NCBI GenBank assembly: GCA_002483425.1
Contig: DLHW01000014.1
Span: forward strand, 179,824-198,052
Source of the DNA: Methylococcaceae bacterium UBA7658
GTDB lineage: Bacteria > Pseudomonadota > Gammaproteobacteria > Methylococcales > Methylomonadaceae
Length of the DNA: 18,229 bases
Reading direction: 5' to 3'
Of this stretch, positions 1 through 7,121 are shown in pieces. Position 1 is the stretch's first letter, and the number at the start of each line of letters is the position of its first letter. Position numbers and translations under genes: made by a program. The notes under the pieces are model-generated. The model saw nothing but the letters and a program-made list of their open reading frames with translations. It was not told the DNA's origin and ran no database searches.

Positions 1-255
1 AAAGAAAACGGCTATGTCGTCTATTTACAGTGTTCTGTTGACAGAATACTGGAACGCACCCGAAGAGACACTCAGCGGCCGCTGTTAAGAACCGAGAACC
101 CGAGAGAACGGTTAAAAGAATTGTTTGAACAAAGACAACCCTTGTATTTATCATGCGCCGACTTCAAGATAGACACCGGAATCCACAAAAGTAAATCGGT
201 GGTAAACCGGATCTTAGAAGAATATAAGGCCGTTAATCCGGAAAGCTTTAAATGA
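1..255 (+). CDS. aroK: Shikimate kinase, 3' part only
   Basis: The reading frame is open from base 1 and stops with TGA at 253-255, leaving the last 84 residues. Shikimate kinase phosphorylates shikimate at the 3-hydroxyl, using ATP, in cytoplasmic chorismate synthesis. The visible part carries the lid-type segment with the arginines of TRRDTQRPLL, followed by the ENPRERLKELFEQRQPLY stretch typical of AroK C-terminal halves. The N-terminal Walker A is outside the window. The stop overlaps the aroB start as ATGA, so the two genes are translationally coupled, and the aroK-aroB order is the usual one in gammaproteobacteria. Identification rests on these motifs plus the neighbour. Confidence 0.93.
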   Translation, partial: KENGYVVYLQCSVDRILERTRRDTQRPLLRTENPRERLKELFEQRQPLYLSCADFKIDTGIHKSKSVVNRILEEYKAVNPESFK

Positions 256-1331
256 AAATAGTCCAAATCGAGCTGGGGCAGCGCAGCTATCCGATCTATA
301 TCGGCGCATCGGTCATCAGCGATCCGGCGCTCTATAGAAAACACATAAAAGGCCGGCAAGTATTGGTGGTAACGAACGATACGGTAGCGCCGTTATACCT
401 GGATAAAGTTTTACAACAGCTTGAAGGTTATCAGGCCGTCAGTGTTATTCTTCCCGATGGCGAACAATTTAAAAATCTGGAAGTATTGAATCAAATTTTT
501 GATGCCTGTTTACTCAATAAATTTGGCCGCAATGCGACGTTAATTGCGTTAGGCGGCGGCGTTACCGGCGATATGGGCGGCTTTGCCGCTGCGTGTTATC
601 AGCGCGGCATACCTTTTATTCAGGTGCCCACAACTCTGCTTGCCCAAGTCGATTCGTCCGTAGGTGGAAAAACCGGCGTCAATCATCCTTTGGGAAAAAA
701 TATGATTGGGGCGTTTTATCAGCCCCAATGCGTATTGGCCGACACGCTTGTTCTAGGTAGCTTAGATAAAAGACAGCTATCGGCCGGTTTGGCCGAAGTG
801 ATCAAATACGGTTTAATACGCGATCTTGAGTTTTTTACTTGGCTGGAAGTTAACATTCAACATGTTCTGGATAAAGATCAGGAAGCCTTGGCGTACGTTA
901 TAGAACGTTCGTGCCGGAATAAAGCGGAAGTGGTTGAGGAGGATGAAACAGAAGCAAGTGTGCGCGCGACATTAAATCTCGGGCATACGTTCGGTCATGC
1001 TATTGAAACCGGCGCGGGTTATGGCGAAATTTTACATGGCGAGGCGGTCGCTATTGGGCTATGTCTAGCAGCCGATTTGTCAAGACGGATGGGCTGGTTG
1101 GCGAATAATGACGTGGACAGAATAATTATGTTATGCAAGCGGGCGAATTTGCCAGTCATACCCCCAAAAAACTTAACTTCGGACCAATTAATTCAACTAA
1201 TGTCCGTGGATAAAAAAAATATGGATGGCGAAATAAGGTTAATCCTGCTAAAAAATATAGGGTGTGCTACATTGCCTATCGGAGTTGACCCAAAATTACT
1301 GCATTCGACTTTAGAAAATTATAACCATTAA
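252..1331 (+). CDS. aroB: 3-dehydroquinate synthase
   Basis: A 359-residue cytoplasmic enzyme that converts DAHP to 3-dehydroquinate, the second step of the shikimate pathway, using NAD and a divalent metal. The length is normal for bacterial AroB. Visible landmarks are the NAD-binding GGGVTGD at residues 101-107, the PTTLLAQVDSSVGGKTGVN block around 126-144, and three metal-ligand candidates by family alignment: E182 in AEVIKYG, H245 in LNLGHTFGH and H262 in LHGEAVA. The ATG at 252 overlaps the aroK stop by four bases, which supports this start. It is followed 15 bases later by the SPOR-protein gene. Confidence 0.97.
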   Translation: MKIVQIELGQRSYPIYIGASVISDPALYRKHIKGRQVLVVTNDTVAPLYLDKVLQQLEGYQAVSVILPDGEQFKNLEVLNQIFDACLLNKFGRNATLIALGGGVTGDMGGFAAACYQRGIPFIQVPTTLLAQVDSSVGGKTGVNHPLGKNMIGAFYQPQCVLADTLVLGSLDKRQLSAGLAEVIKYGLIRDLEFFTWLEVNIQHVLDKDQEALAYVIERSCRNKAEVVEEDETEASVRATLNLGHTFGHAIETGAGYGEILHGEAVAIGLCLAADLSRRMGWLANNDVDRIIMLCKRANLPVIPPKNLTSDQLIQLMSVDKKNMDGEIRLILLKNIGCATLPIGVDPKLLHSTLENYNH

Positions 1332-1346
1332 TTTTTTAGAATACTT

Positions 1347-2819
1347 GTGAAAAAACCAAATCAAACCCGTAAGGTTGCGATGGATTCAAGTTACCCGTTA
1401 ATTACACGGGAACGCATGGAAAAACTTGAATTGTTGAACCACCTTATTGCCAATTTGGCTCGCCCGGTTATCGTTTGCGGGCCGGAGGGAGTTGGTAAAT
1501 CCTATTTGCTCAAGCATTTTCAAGAAAACATTCAGACAACTTGGATTCTGTGTGCAATTCAAGGAAACATGGGTTTAACGCTTGAAAAAATTCAAGAAGC
1601 ATTGAGTCAATCAATCTCGCGAGCGATGCCGGATTTAGCGTTTAGATCATTATCGAATGCCTTTGATAGATTGGCGGTAAACGACTTCAAGCTTGTGTTA
1701 ACCATTGATGGCGCCGGTCAATTAGCGCCTGGATTGCTTGAAGAATTGCTGGCTTTCGGTGATGGCAGACCGGCTGTAAGGATGATTTTTGCCTTAAACC
1801 AAAATGAATTATCTATAAAGAACGGTTCGGATCCGGCCATTGATAATTGCTATCAAATTGAAGTGCCTCCTTTGACTGAGTTGCAGTGCGGCGACTTTTT
1901 AGAGTATCTGTCGTCTTTACCTAATCCTCGTGTGCAGTTCAATACGATCAGCGATAATACAGTATCCGAGTTGTACCGCGAAACTCACGGGATACCCGGT
2001 AATATAGTCAATTACTTTCCCGAGCCTAAAAAAAGTGTGGCGGATTATTTTTCTATGAGTTTAGTGGCAGCCGCAGCCGGATTAATACTCCTCGCTCTAG
2101 CGGTGCAATGGTGGAGTGCAAAACCGGAAAGCGAACGTACGTTATGGGTATTTAATAAGAATGAGAATAAACAGAGCGATGAGCCTTCGAGTAGCGCTGC
2201 TCGGCACGATAACCAATCACCGAAAGAAAATACACAATCTCTGCAGGCGGGGCTACAGCCTGAAAATACGACCCGGACGGAGATCGCCACGGTTAGAAAT
2301 GATGTAATTGACGATCCCCGTCGTCATAAGATAGCGGACGACAGCGCATTTCCTAAAGAAACCATAGTAATACCGTTAGAATTGAAACAACCGGACAAAG
2401 CGCTTGATCAAGCAGCAACCGATAACGTCCAGGAAGAAAATAAAACAAATGACGAATTCAAGCCGGCAGATCAAATCGTGCATTTGCAAGCCTTAGATGA
2501 CGGCGGCCGCTGGTTAAAAAACCAGCCCGTGACGAACTCAACGTTGCAATTAATGGCCTTGCCTAAACTTGAGTCTATTAATGAAGTCGTACAACGGTAT
2601 CATCAAGAATTAGGACAACATTTAAAAGTTGTAAAAACGCACTCTAAACGAGGCAGAGATCGGTTTATTTTATTGTTCGGCTCGTTTTCAACTCCCGAAG
2701 AAGCGGGCATTGAAGCCCAAAAACTACCTAAAGAATTGCAAAAATTTTGGCGGCGCAACATCGAAGCTGTACAAAAAGAATTGCCCGAATCCGTAGCCAT
2801 CGGTACGCCCTCGCCTTAA
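1347..2819 (+). CDS. AAA-type ATPase with C-terminal SPOR domain (DamX-like)
   Basis: A 490-residue membrane protein if started at GTG 1347. ATG 1380 (residue 12) has a better-looking AAGG five bases upstream and is an equally likely start (479 residues). Order of parts: ATPase domain with Walker A GPEGVGKS at residues 45-52 and a Walker B-like VLTIDGAGQL; one transmembrane helix about 237-256; a long polar, low-complexity periplasmic linker rich in Q, N, E and K; and a SPOR domain about 414-485 with the FILLFGSFSTPEEA strand. SPOR domains bind denuded septal peptidoglycan. DamX-like proteins sit after aroB in many gammaproteobacteria and join the divisome. The AAA part resembles ExeA/GspA-type ATPases. 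Six bases separate it from hemE, so it belongs to the aroKB operon. A role in cell division is inferred from domains and position. Confidence 0.88.
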   Translation: MKKPNQTRKVAMDSSYPLITRERMEKLELLNHLIANLARPVIVCGPEGVGKSYLLKHFQENIQTTWILCAIQGNMGLTLEKIQEALSQSISRAMPDLAFRSLSNAFDRLAVNDFKLVLTIDGAGQLAPGLLEELLAFGDGRPAVRMIFALNQNELSIKNGSDPAIDNCYQIEVPPLTELQCGDFLEYLSSLPNPRVQFNTISDNTVSELYRETHGIPGNIVNYFPEPKKSVADYFSMSLVAAAAGLILLALAVQWWSAKPESERTLWVFNKNENKQSDEPSSSAARHDNQSPKENTQSLQAGLQPENTTRTEIATVRNDVIDDPRRHKIADDSAFPKETIVIPLELKQPDKALDQAATDNVQEENKTNDEFKPADQIVHLQALDDGGRWLKNQPVTNSTLQLMALPKLESINEVVQRYHQELGQHLKVVKTHSKRGRDRFILLFGSFSTPEEAGIEAQKLPKELQKFWRRNIEAVQKELPESVAIGTPSP

Positions 2820-2825
2820 GACGAC

Positions 2826-3893
2826 ATGACACAACTTAAAAACGATCTGCTAATAAGGGCCTTACTGCGCCAGCCCGTTGACCGGACTCCGGTTTGGATG
2901 ATGCGGCAAGCGGGGCGCTACTTGCCGGAGTACAGGGCTGTACGCGAGCAAGCGGGCAGTTTCATGAATTTATGCACTAATCCGGAGTTGGCGTGCGAAG
3001 TAACTTTGCAGCCTTTGCGGCGGTTTCGTTTCGATGCGGCAATTTTATTTTCCGACATTTTAACCATTCCCGATGCAATGGGTTTAGGCTTATATTTCAC
3101 GGAAGGCGAGGGGCCAAAATTCAAGCACCCTATTCAGTCTGTTTCGGATATCAAAAAACTTCCCATACCAGACCCTAACACTGAATTGCGCTATGTTACC
3201 GATGCGGTTAAATTAATCCGTCAACATCTTAACGGCAGCGTTCCGCTCATTGGGTTTTCCGGTAGCCCATGGACGTTAGCAACTTATATGATCGAAGGCG
3301 GAAGCAGCAAAAATTTTCAAAAAGCAAAAAGCCTCATGTACGAACAACCCAATTATTTGCATAGTTTATTAGACAAATTGGCGCAATCGGTTGCCGCTTA
3401 TTTGAATGCACAAATTGAAGCGGGCGCGCAGGCGATCATGTTGTTCGATACTTGGGGCGGTATGTTAACTACCGAGGATTATTGCGAGTTCTCATTGCAG
3501 TACGCTAAACAAGTGAAAGCTTTATTAGCAAATACCGGCAAGGATGGAAACACCGTCCCCGCCATTTTATTTACCAAAGGCGGGGGACAATGGCTAGAAG
3601 CTATGCTGGATGCGGGCTACGATGCGTTAGGACTAGATTGGCAAACCGACATTCATAAAGCGCGTTTGCAGGTAGGCAGCCGGGTTGCGCTTCAAGGCAA
3701 CATGGATCCGGTCGCATTGTATGCGCAACCTGAATTTATCGTTGAGAAAGTAAAAGCTATTTTAGAAAAATTCGGCAAGGGCTCAGGCCATGTTTTCAAT
3801 CTAGGCCACGGCATATTGCCCGATATTAATCCCAGACATGTTGAAGCCATGGTTAACGCCGTCCATCAATACAGTCCTGTCTATCATCGATAG
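2826..3893 (+). CDS. hemE: Uroporphyrinogen decarboxylase
   Basis: A 355-residue cytoplasmic enzyme that removes four carboxylates from uroporphyrinogen III to give coproporphyrinogen III in haem synthesis. It is full length for the family. Both family signatures are present: PVWMMRQAGRYLPEYR at residues 22-37, which includes the two substrate-binding arginines, and GFSGSPWTLATYMIEGG in the middle. The catalytic aspartate is D77 in FSDIL, and the C-terminal LGHGILPDINPRHV carries the conserved histidine. It starts six bases after the SPOR gene behind a weak AAGACG-type ribosome site and is probably co-transcribed with aroKB. No strong terminator is visible behind it. Confidence 0.97.
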   Translation: MTQLKNDLLIRALLRQPVDRTPVWMMRQAGRYLPEYRAVREQAGSFMNLCTNPELACEVTLQPLRRFRFDAAILFSDILTIPDAMGLGLYFTEGEGPKFKHPIQSVSDIKKLPIPDPNTELRYVTDAVKLIRQHLNGSVPLIGFSGSPWTLATYMIEGGSSKNFQKAKSLMYEQPNYLHSLLDKLAQSVAAYLNAQIEAGAQAIMLFDTWGGMLTTEDYCEFSLQYAKQVKALLANTGKDGNTVPAILFTKGGGQWLEAMLDAGYDALGLDWQTDIHKARLQVGSRVALQGNMDPVALYAQPEFIVEKVKAILEKFGKGSGHVFNLGHGILPDINPRHVEAMVNAVHQYSPVYHR

Positions 3894-3901
3894 TCAAAGG
3901 G

Positions 3902-3907
3902 TATAAT
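3902..3907 (+). promoter_or_regulatory. Candidate -10 box for the DUF411 gene
   Basis: A perfect TATAAT lies 37 bases before the ATG at 3945, just after the hemE stop. No good -35 is seen at 16-18 bases upstream, where the sequence is inside the hemE end, so the site is a suggestion only. It would let the DUF411 gene be transcribed independently of hemE. Confidence 0.3.
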
Positions 3908-3944
3908 TAGCGTGAAAACTTTTTTACTTATATAAGGCGGTTGC

Positions 3945-4409
3945 ATGAACCTGAAATCGTTATTCATAATCATACTAACGTGTTACGCAACTGTTGCTTG
4001 GCCGGAAGATTCCCAGAAGGGGCCTTCATCCGTAGAGATCGTTGTGCATAGAAGTCCAACGTGTAGTTGTTGCGGAAAATGGGTCGAACACTTAAAGAAA
4101 AACAACTTTAACATTCAAGATATTGTGACTGACGATGTGCAATCCGTTAAAACAAAGTACGGCGTTACGCCTGAGTTAGCTTCCTGTCATACCGCTGTCA
4201 TTGGAGGTTATGTGGTTGAAGGCCATGTTCCGGGTGAGGATATCAAAACCTTATTAGAAAAGAAACCCGATATAGCAGGTATAACTGTGCCCGGTATGCC
4301 GAGCGGTACGCCTGGAATGGAAATGGGCGGTAAAAAGGATGCTTATCAAGTCATCAGTTTTGATAAAAAAAATCAACGGCAAATATTTAATAGCTATAAA
4401 AACGAATAA
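3945..4409 (+). CDS. DUF411 secreted metal-binding protein
   Basis: A 154-residue protein with an N-terminal signal peptide (hydrophobic stretch about residues 5-18), so probably periplasmic. The body matches the DUF411 family. A CSCC cluster at residues 40-43 sits in a thioredoxin-like first strand-helix (VVHRSPTCSCCGKWVEHL), followed by SCHTAVIGGYVVEGHVP with C81, H82 and H94, then PGMPSGTPGMEMG with three methionines. In the family these Cys, His and Met residues are thought to bind copper, and such genes often lie by copper-resistance genes. Here the copper cluster begins about 5 kb downstream, beyond a tRNA and an integrase. The ATG follows an AAGGCGG-like ribosome site. The biochemical role is not established. 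Confidence 0.85.
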   Translation: MNLKSLFIIILTCYATVAWPEDSQKGPSSVEIVVHRSPTCSCCGKWVEHLKKNNFNIQDIVTDDVQSVKTKYGVTPELASCHTAVIGGYVVEGHVPGEDIKTLLEKKPDIAGITVPGMPSGTPGMEMGGKKDAYQVISFDKKNQRQIFNSYKNE

Positions 4410-4453
4410 TTTAATATGGCTTTATACATTGCACAGGTTAGTTACTATCGGGC

Positions 4454-4481
4454 GCTTTAATTTCAATTAGTTAATTAAAGC
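4454..4481 (+). terminator. Possible terminator of the DUF411 gene
   Basis: The arms GCTTTAATT (4454-4462) and AATTAAAGC (4473-4481) form a perfect 9-bp stem with a 10-base loop, followed by a T-rich but broken run (AATACTTCTTT). Only two GC pairs are present, so termination would be weak. The position, 45 bases after the stop codon, is right. Confidence 0.35.
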
Positions 4482-4492
4482 AATACTTCTTT

Positions 4493-4631
4493 AATCTGCG
4501 GCTTGTTAATAGCCATGTAATTTAAATAAAATCTTTCTGAGGCTATACACAAACAATATGGAATGCAAAAAACGGTTCATCGCTATAAATGAAACGATTA
4601 AAATATCACGGCTATTAACAAATTGCAGGTT
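4493..4631. repeat. 139-bp segment bounded by 22-bp inverted repeats (MITE-like or hairpin element)
   Basis: The perfect core arms are TTGTTAATAGCC (4503-4514) and GGCTATTAACAA (4610-4621). The match continues outward to 4493 and 4631 with three G-T wobbles and a single A-C mismatch, so the arms are about 22 bp. The 95 bases between them are AT-rich and non-coding. No clear target-site duplication is visible. The layout resembles a miniature inverted-repeat transposable element or a structured intergenic repeat next to a tRNA insertion hotspot, but it could also be a large transcribed hairpin. Confidence 0.5.
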
Positions 4632-4760
4632 TAACCCGGCTCATTTCAGTGAGGACTTTGGAAATACAATCTAAATCTTACCGGCCTGTGTTAAATAAAT
4701 ACCATGAAATTTTTTATCTTTTTTAAGCATTAAACCGGTTATTGTGATTTCCACAAATTA

Positions 4761-4836
<76 letters not shown>

Positions 4837-4843
4837 TACAATC

Positions 4844-4877
4844 AAAGGCTTAGGGTTAATTGTCTAGGCCTTTTTTG
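4844..4877 (+). terminator. Rho-independent terminator after tRNA-Thr
   Basis: The arms AAAGGCTTAG (4844-4853) and CTAGGCCTTT (4864-4873) form a 10-bp stem with one G-T pair and a 10-base loop. Three more T follow the stem, giving six T in a row at its end. It lies eight bases after the tRNA CCA. It overlaps the last codons of the convergent integrase gene. Confidence 0.65.
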
Positions 4878-5911
4878 TGCCCCGTAGCTAAATCGTAGCT
4901 ACTCTGAGAAGTTTCGACCACCCGGAAAGCCGACAATCTATCCACATACTCCGCCAAATGCTCACTGGATAGATGGGCATAACGACGCACCATCTCGACC
5001 GACTCCCAACCGCCCAACTCTTGCAGCACTTGCAATGGCGTTCCCGCTTGCACATGCCAACTCGCCCAAGTATGCCGCAGGTCATGCCAACGGAAGTCCA
5101 CAATCCCCGCCCGTTGTAACGCCTTCTGCCATGCCTTGGTGTTCACCTGGACTACAGGTTTCCCCTGATACGTGAATACATGGGTGACATGTTTGCCCAG
5201 TTGTTCCCGAATGATCACAACTGCCGTTTTTGATAATGGCACCGCAATCGCCCGCCGTGCTTTCGCTTGGTCGGGGTGTATCCAGGCACAACGCCGGGTA
5301 AGGTCAATCTGTGACCATTGCAAGCCTGTAACATTGGCTCGCCGTAATCCCGTTTCCAGACTAAACTGGACCATTGCTTTTAAATGGTTCGGCAATTCCT
5401 GGATCAATCGATCCGCATCTTCCCGAGTTATCCAGCGTATTCGACGACTCGGTTCAGGCAATAGCCGAAATTTTGGCGCATTGTCCAGCCATTCCCAATC
5501 CAGAGACGCTTTGCGGAGGATAGAACGAGTCAAGGCCAGCATCCGGTTAACCGTGCTGTTGCTGACTTGGTTAGCCAGCTTGTCTTGAATCAGCCTGTCC
5601 AAGGTATCCCTGTTGATCTCAGCCAACTCCACCCCATTCAGGTGTTGGTCCAGCCAGCGCAGATGTCCGAGGTCATCGATCCGAGAGGCTTTGTGCTGGG
5701 TTTCATTCAGCCATCGCACCACCGCTTCATTCCACGAATAACCCCGCTTCGCGCCTAGTTTGGTTTGTTCCCAAAGTTGGGTCTTGAGACGGTCGTGAAA
5801 TTCTTGGGCTTTGCTTATGTCGGGCGTTCCAGTGCTTTTTTGTACAGTTCGTCCGTTAACGGTGATCTTGATCCACCAAACAGACGAGTCTTTTCGTTTA
5901 TAGAGTGACAT
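4856..5911 (-). CDS. Tyrosine-type site-specific integrase
   Basis: A 351-residue tyrosine recombinase that would insert and excise a mobile element at the adjacent tRNA-Thr. The N-terminal part (about 1-150) carries arm-type and SAM-like core-binding segments. The catalytic domain follows with R190 in ETGLRRAN, a lysine in the QAKARRAI hairpin (K217), H276 and R279 in WHDLRHTWASWH, W302 in ELGGWE and the nucleophile Y311 in RRYAHLS, so all catalytic positions are filled. The gene is visibly more GC-rich than the housekeeping genes to its left, as expected for imported DNA. Its start codon lies inside the excisionase-like gene on the same strand, giving a 97-base overlap and probable translational coupling. 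It appears intact. Confidence 0.95.
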   Translation of the reverse strand: MSLYKRKDSSVWWIKITVNGRTVQKSTGTPDISKAQEFHDRLKTQLWEQTKLGAKRGYSWNEAVVRWLNETQHKASRIDDLGHLRWLDQHLNGVELAEINRDTLDRLIQDKLANQVSNSTVNRMLALTRSILRKASLDWEWLDNAPKFRLLPEPSRRIRWITREDADRLIQELPNHLKAMVQFSLETGLRRANVTGLQWSQIDLTRRCAWIHPDQAKARRAIAVPLSKTAVVIIREQLGKHVTHVFTYQGKPVVQVNTKAWQKALQRAGIVDFRWHDLRHTWASWHVQAGTPLQVLQELGGWESVEMVRRYAHLSSEHLAEYVDRLSAFRVVETSQSSYDLATGHKKGLDN

Positions 5912-6108
5912 AGGCTTTTCTCCTGTTCACCCTGCAATGCTTGCCGTACATAGTGTGAACGGATATGGTCTATCAAGTCAATATCAACAAAGACCCAGCA
6001 TTTACCAATCTTGGCACCGGGTATCTCCCCTGATTTTGCTTTGACTTGTAGGGTGACAGGATGAATCTGTAACAATTCAGCGGCTTGTTGCAGGTTTAAC
6101 GTGTTCAT
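5815..6108 (-). CDS. Helix-turn-helix excisionase-like protein
   Basis: A 97-residue protein starting at ATG 6108. A TTG just before it (6111) is in frame but less likely. The first 50 residues form a MerR/excisionase-type winged helix: LNLQQAAELLQIHPVTL, then KSGEIPGAKIGKCWVF, a pattern found in small HTH_17 proteins encoded directly upstream of tyrosine integrases. The C-terminal 40 residues are polar and are read across the integrase start in another frame. It probably acts as a recombination directionality factor or element regulator. Which of these is inference from position. Confidence 0.8.
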   Translation of the reverse strand: MNTLNLQQAAELLQIHPVTLQVKAKSGEIPGAKIGKCWVFVDIDLIDHIRSHYVRQALQGEQEKSLCHSINEKTRLFGGSRSPLTDELYKKALERPT

Positions 6109-6158
6109 CAAGGGCTACGCTATTCCACTATCTTTTCCCGGCGCGCGATACAAACAGC

Positions 6159-6269
6159 CTATTGATGTTTAATCGTCCGTTTGTTGGAAAGGGTTCCCAA
6201 GGAGAGCCGAATAAGTCTTTTAGTTTTAAGATTGTTTGTAAGTTCCCATTCTATATCTGGATATCTCAT
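6159..6269 (-). CDS. Possible 36-residue small protein of unknown function
   Basis: An ATG two bases after the stop of the broken AlpA-like gene opens a 36-codon frame beginning MRYPDIEWEL and ending in a basic tail (LSNKRTIKHQ). The close spacing to the upstream frame and the shared strand with the excisionase and integrase genes suggest a small operon member. No domain is recognised and a frame of this length can arise by chance. Confidence 0.25.
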   Translation of the reverse strand: MRYPDIEWELTNNLKTKRLIRLSLGTLSNKRTIKHQ

Positions 6270-6271
6270 CT

Positions 6272-6454
6272 CTATTTACCTCGACTGGCTTTTTCTTCAT
6301 AAAATTCGGTTACTTTGCTCGCTAACCACCGTTGGGGATTTTTTATGACAGGTTGGGGCACTTCCCCTGCTTTTCGCATCTTCCAAAACTGAGTGCGGGT
6401 TACTTACAGCATGTCACTGATTTTCAGGAATTCTTTATTTTGTGGGCTTGTCAA
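6272..6454 (-). pseudogene. AlpA-like phage/element regulator broken by an in-frame stop
   Basis: Reading the minus strand from TTG 6454 gives PQNKEFLKISDML, then a TAA at 6404-6406, then VTRTQFWKMRKAGEVPQPV, further residues with QRWLASKVTEFYEEK, and a stop at 6272-6274. Read through the stop, this is a complete AlpA/HTH_17 regulator of about 60 residues: the I-S-D-M-L helix, the T-R-T-Q-F-W recognition helix, the K-A-G-E-V-P-Q-P wing and the R-W tail. The stop falls where these proteins normally have one residue between the two helices, and a single C-to-T change from CAA would explain it. AlpA proteins activate integrase or excision genes, and this one lies upstream of both. The exact start is uncertain. 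Confidence 0.65.
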
Positions 6455-6898
6455 TATGTAACTATGCTAATCAGAAATGCACAAACAATTAAACAACCAG
6501 TACATGGGCAAATATCATGAAACAAAAAGAAGCTTTTTGGCAAGAATCAACCGTTCTTTGCTTTTGGACGATTGGTTCTTGTCGAATTTTGAACAAGTTA
6601 GTGGGAAACTGATGAAGTGGCTGACACTACTTTTTGTGATTTTGGTTGAACACAGTGGATACTCTGTTCAAAGCCAAGCATATTGCATAATTCTCATTAC
6701 GGGGTTTTGTGGGAAGCGCCCTCCAAAAGACCAATTAATTTTGTATTCGGAATTTACTGTTGGAAATTTAGATTTTTTCAAATCTTCGACATAAAATCGG
6801 CAACATTAACTCACAAGATTTAGAGATAATAGCCATTGAAGATAGGCAAATATTGAGGGCATCTGAATAGCTACAGTCGGTCAACAACGATTCTTTGC

Positions 6899-6919
6899 GA
6901 CTGCCAAAACTGGGCAGTC
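6899..6919. repeat. Short perfect hairpin
   Basis: GACTGCC and GGCAGTC pair perfectly around a seven-base AAAACTG loop. There is no T run on either side, so it is unlikely to be a classical terminator. It might be a REP-type or recombination-related palindrome. Nothing else supports a role. Confidence 0.35.
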
Positions 6920-7039
6920 AAATTAATAATAACCGTGTGTTTCTTTAGTCGCTCCTCGAGGGGCACTTGGTGAATGTTTTGGTTCCTCTTCTAAGAATTT
7001 CAGTAACCTACAACTAAATGAGGGTACTATACTCAGTAA

Positions 7040-7081
7040 CCTTAATTTACAGTAATTTTCGGTAAAAGCTAAAAATTAAGG
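7040..7081. repeat. 9-bp inverted repeat behind the histidine kinase gene
   Basis: CCTTAATTT (7040-7048) and AAATTAAGG (7073-7081) are perfect inverted copies 24 bases apart. They lie about 40 bases beyond the 3' end of the minus-strand histidine kinase gene and could form a weak hairpin in its transcript, or be unrelated AT-rich dyad symmetry. Confidence 0.3.
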
Positions 7082-7121
7082 AACAGCTCCAGACTCATCA
7101 TTGGACACAGTATCATTCGGT

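Larger units (their letters stand above)
4410..4760. other. Intergenic stretch without a gene
   Basis: This 351-base AT-rich stretch between the DUF411 gene and tRNA-Thr has stops in all frames and no coding signal. It holds a 9-bp AT-rich hairpin at 4454-4481 and a long inverted repeat at 4493-4631, listed separately. No convincing tRNA promoter was recognised by eye. Confidence 0.7.
6455..7121. other. 667-base stretch with no convincing gene
   Basis: Only short frames occur here. A 105-codon plus-strand frame (6477-6794) lacks a convincing ribosome site and recognisable domains. On the minus strand a 40-codon open fragment (about 6670-6800) has protein-like composition but no start. The region has a 7-bp perfect hairpin at 6899-6919, a 9-bp inverted repeat at 7040-7081 and a repeated CAGTAACCT at 7001 and 7033. 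It is best read as decayed element DNA between the integrase module and the two-component genes. Confidence 0.55.

Noticed and set aside
3541..3570. CCCCGCCATT in hemE as a possible second copy of the tRNA 3' end
   Set aside because: Only about nine bases match and it is conserved coding sequence to the left of the tRNA; chance similarity.
5172..5588. 138-codon frame antisense to the integrase
   Set aside because: Shadow of the integrase, which has a complete catalytic set.
6477..6794. 105-codon plus-strand open frame in the decayed region
   Set aside because: No convincing ribosome site, no recognisable domain, and it lies in a region of apparent element debris.
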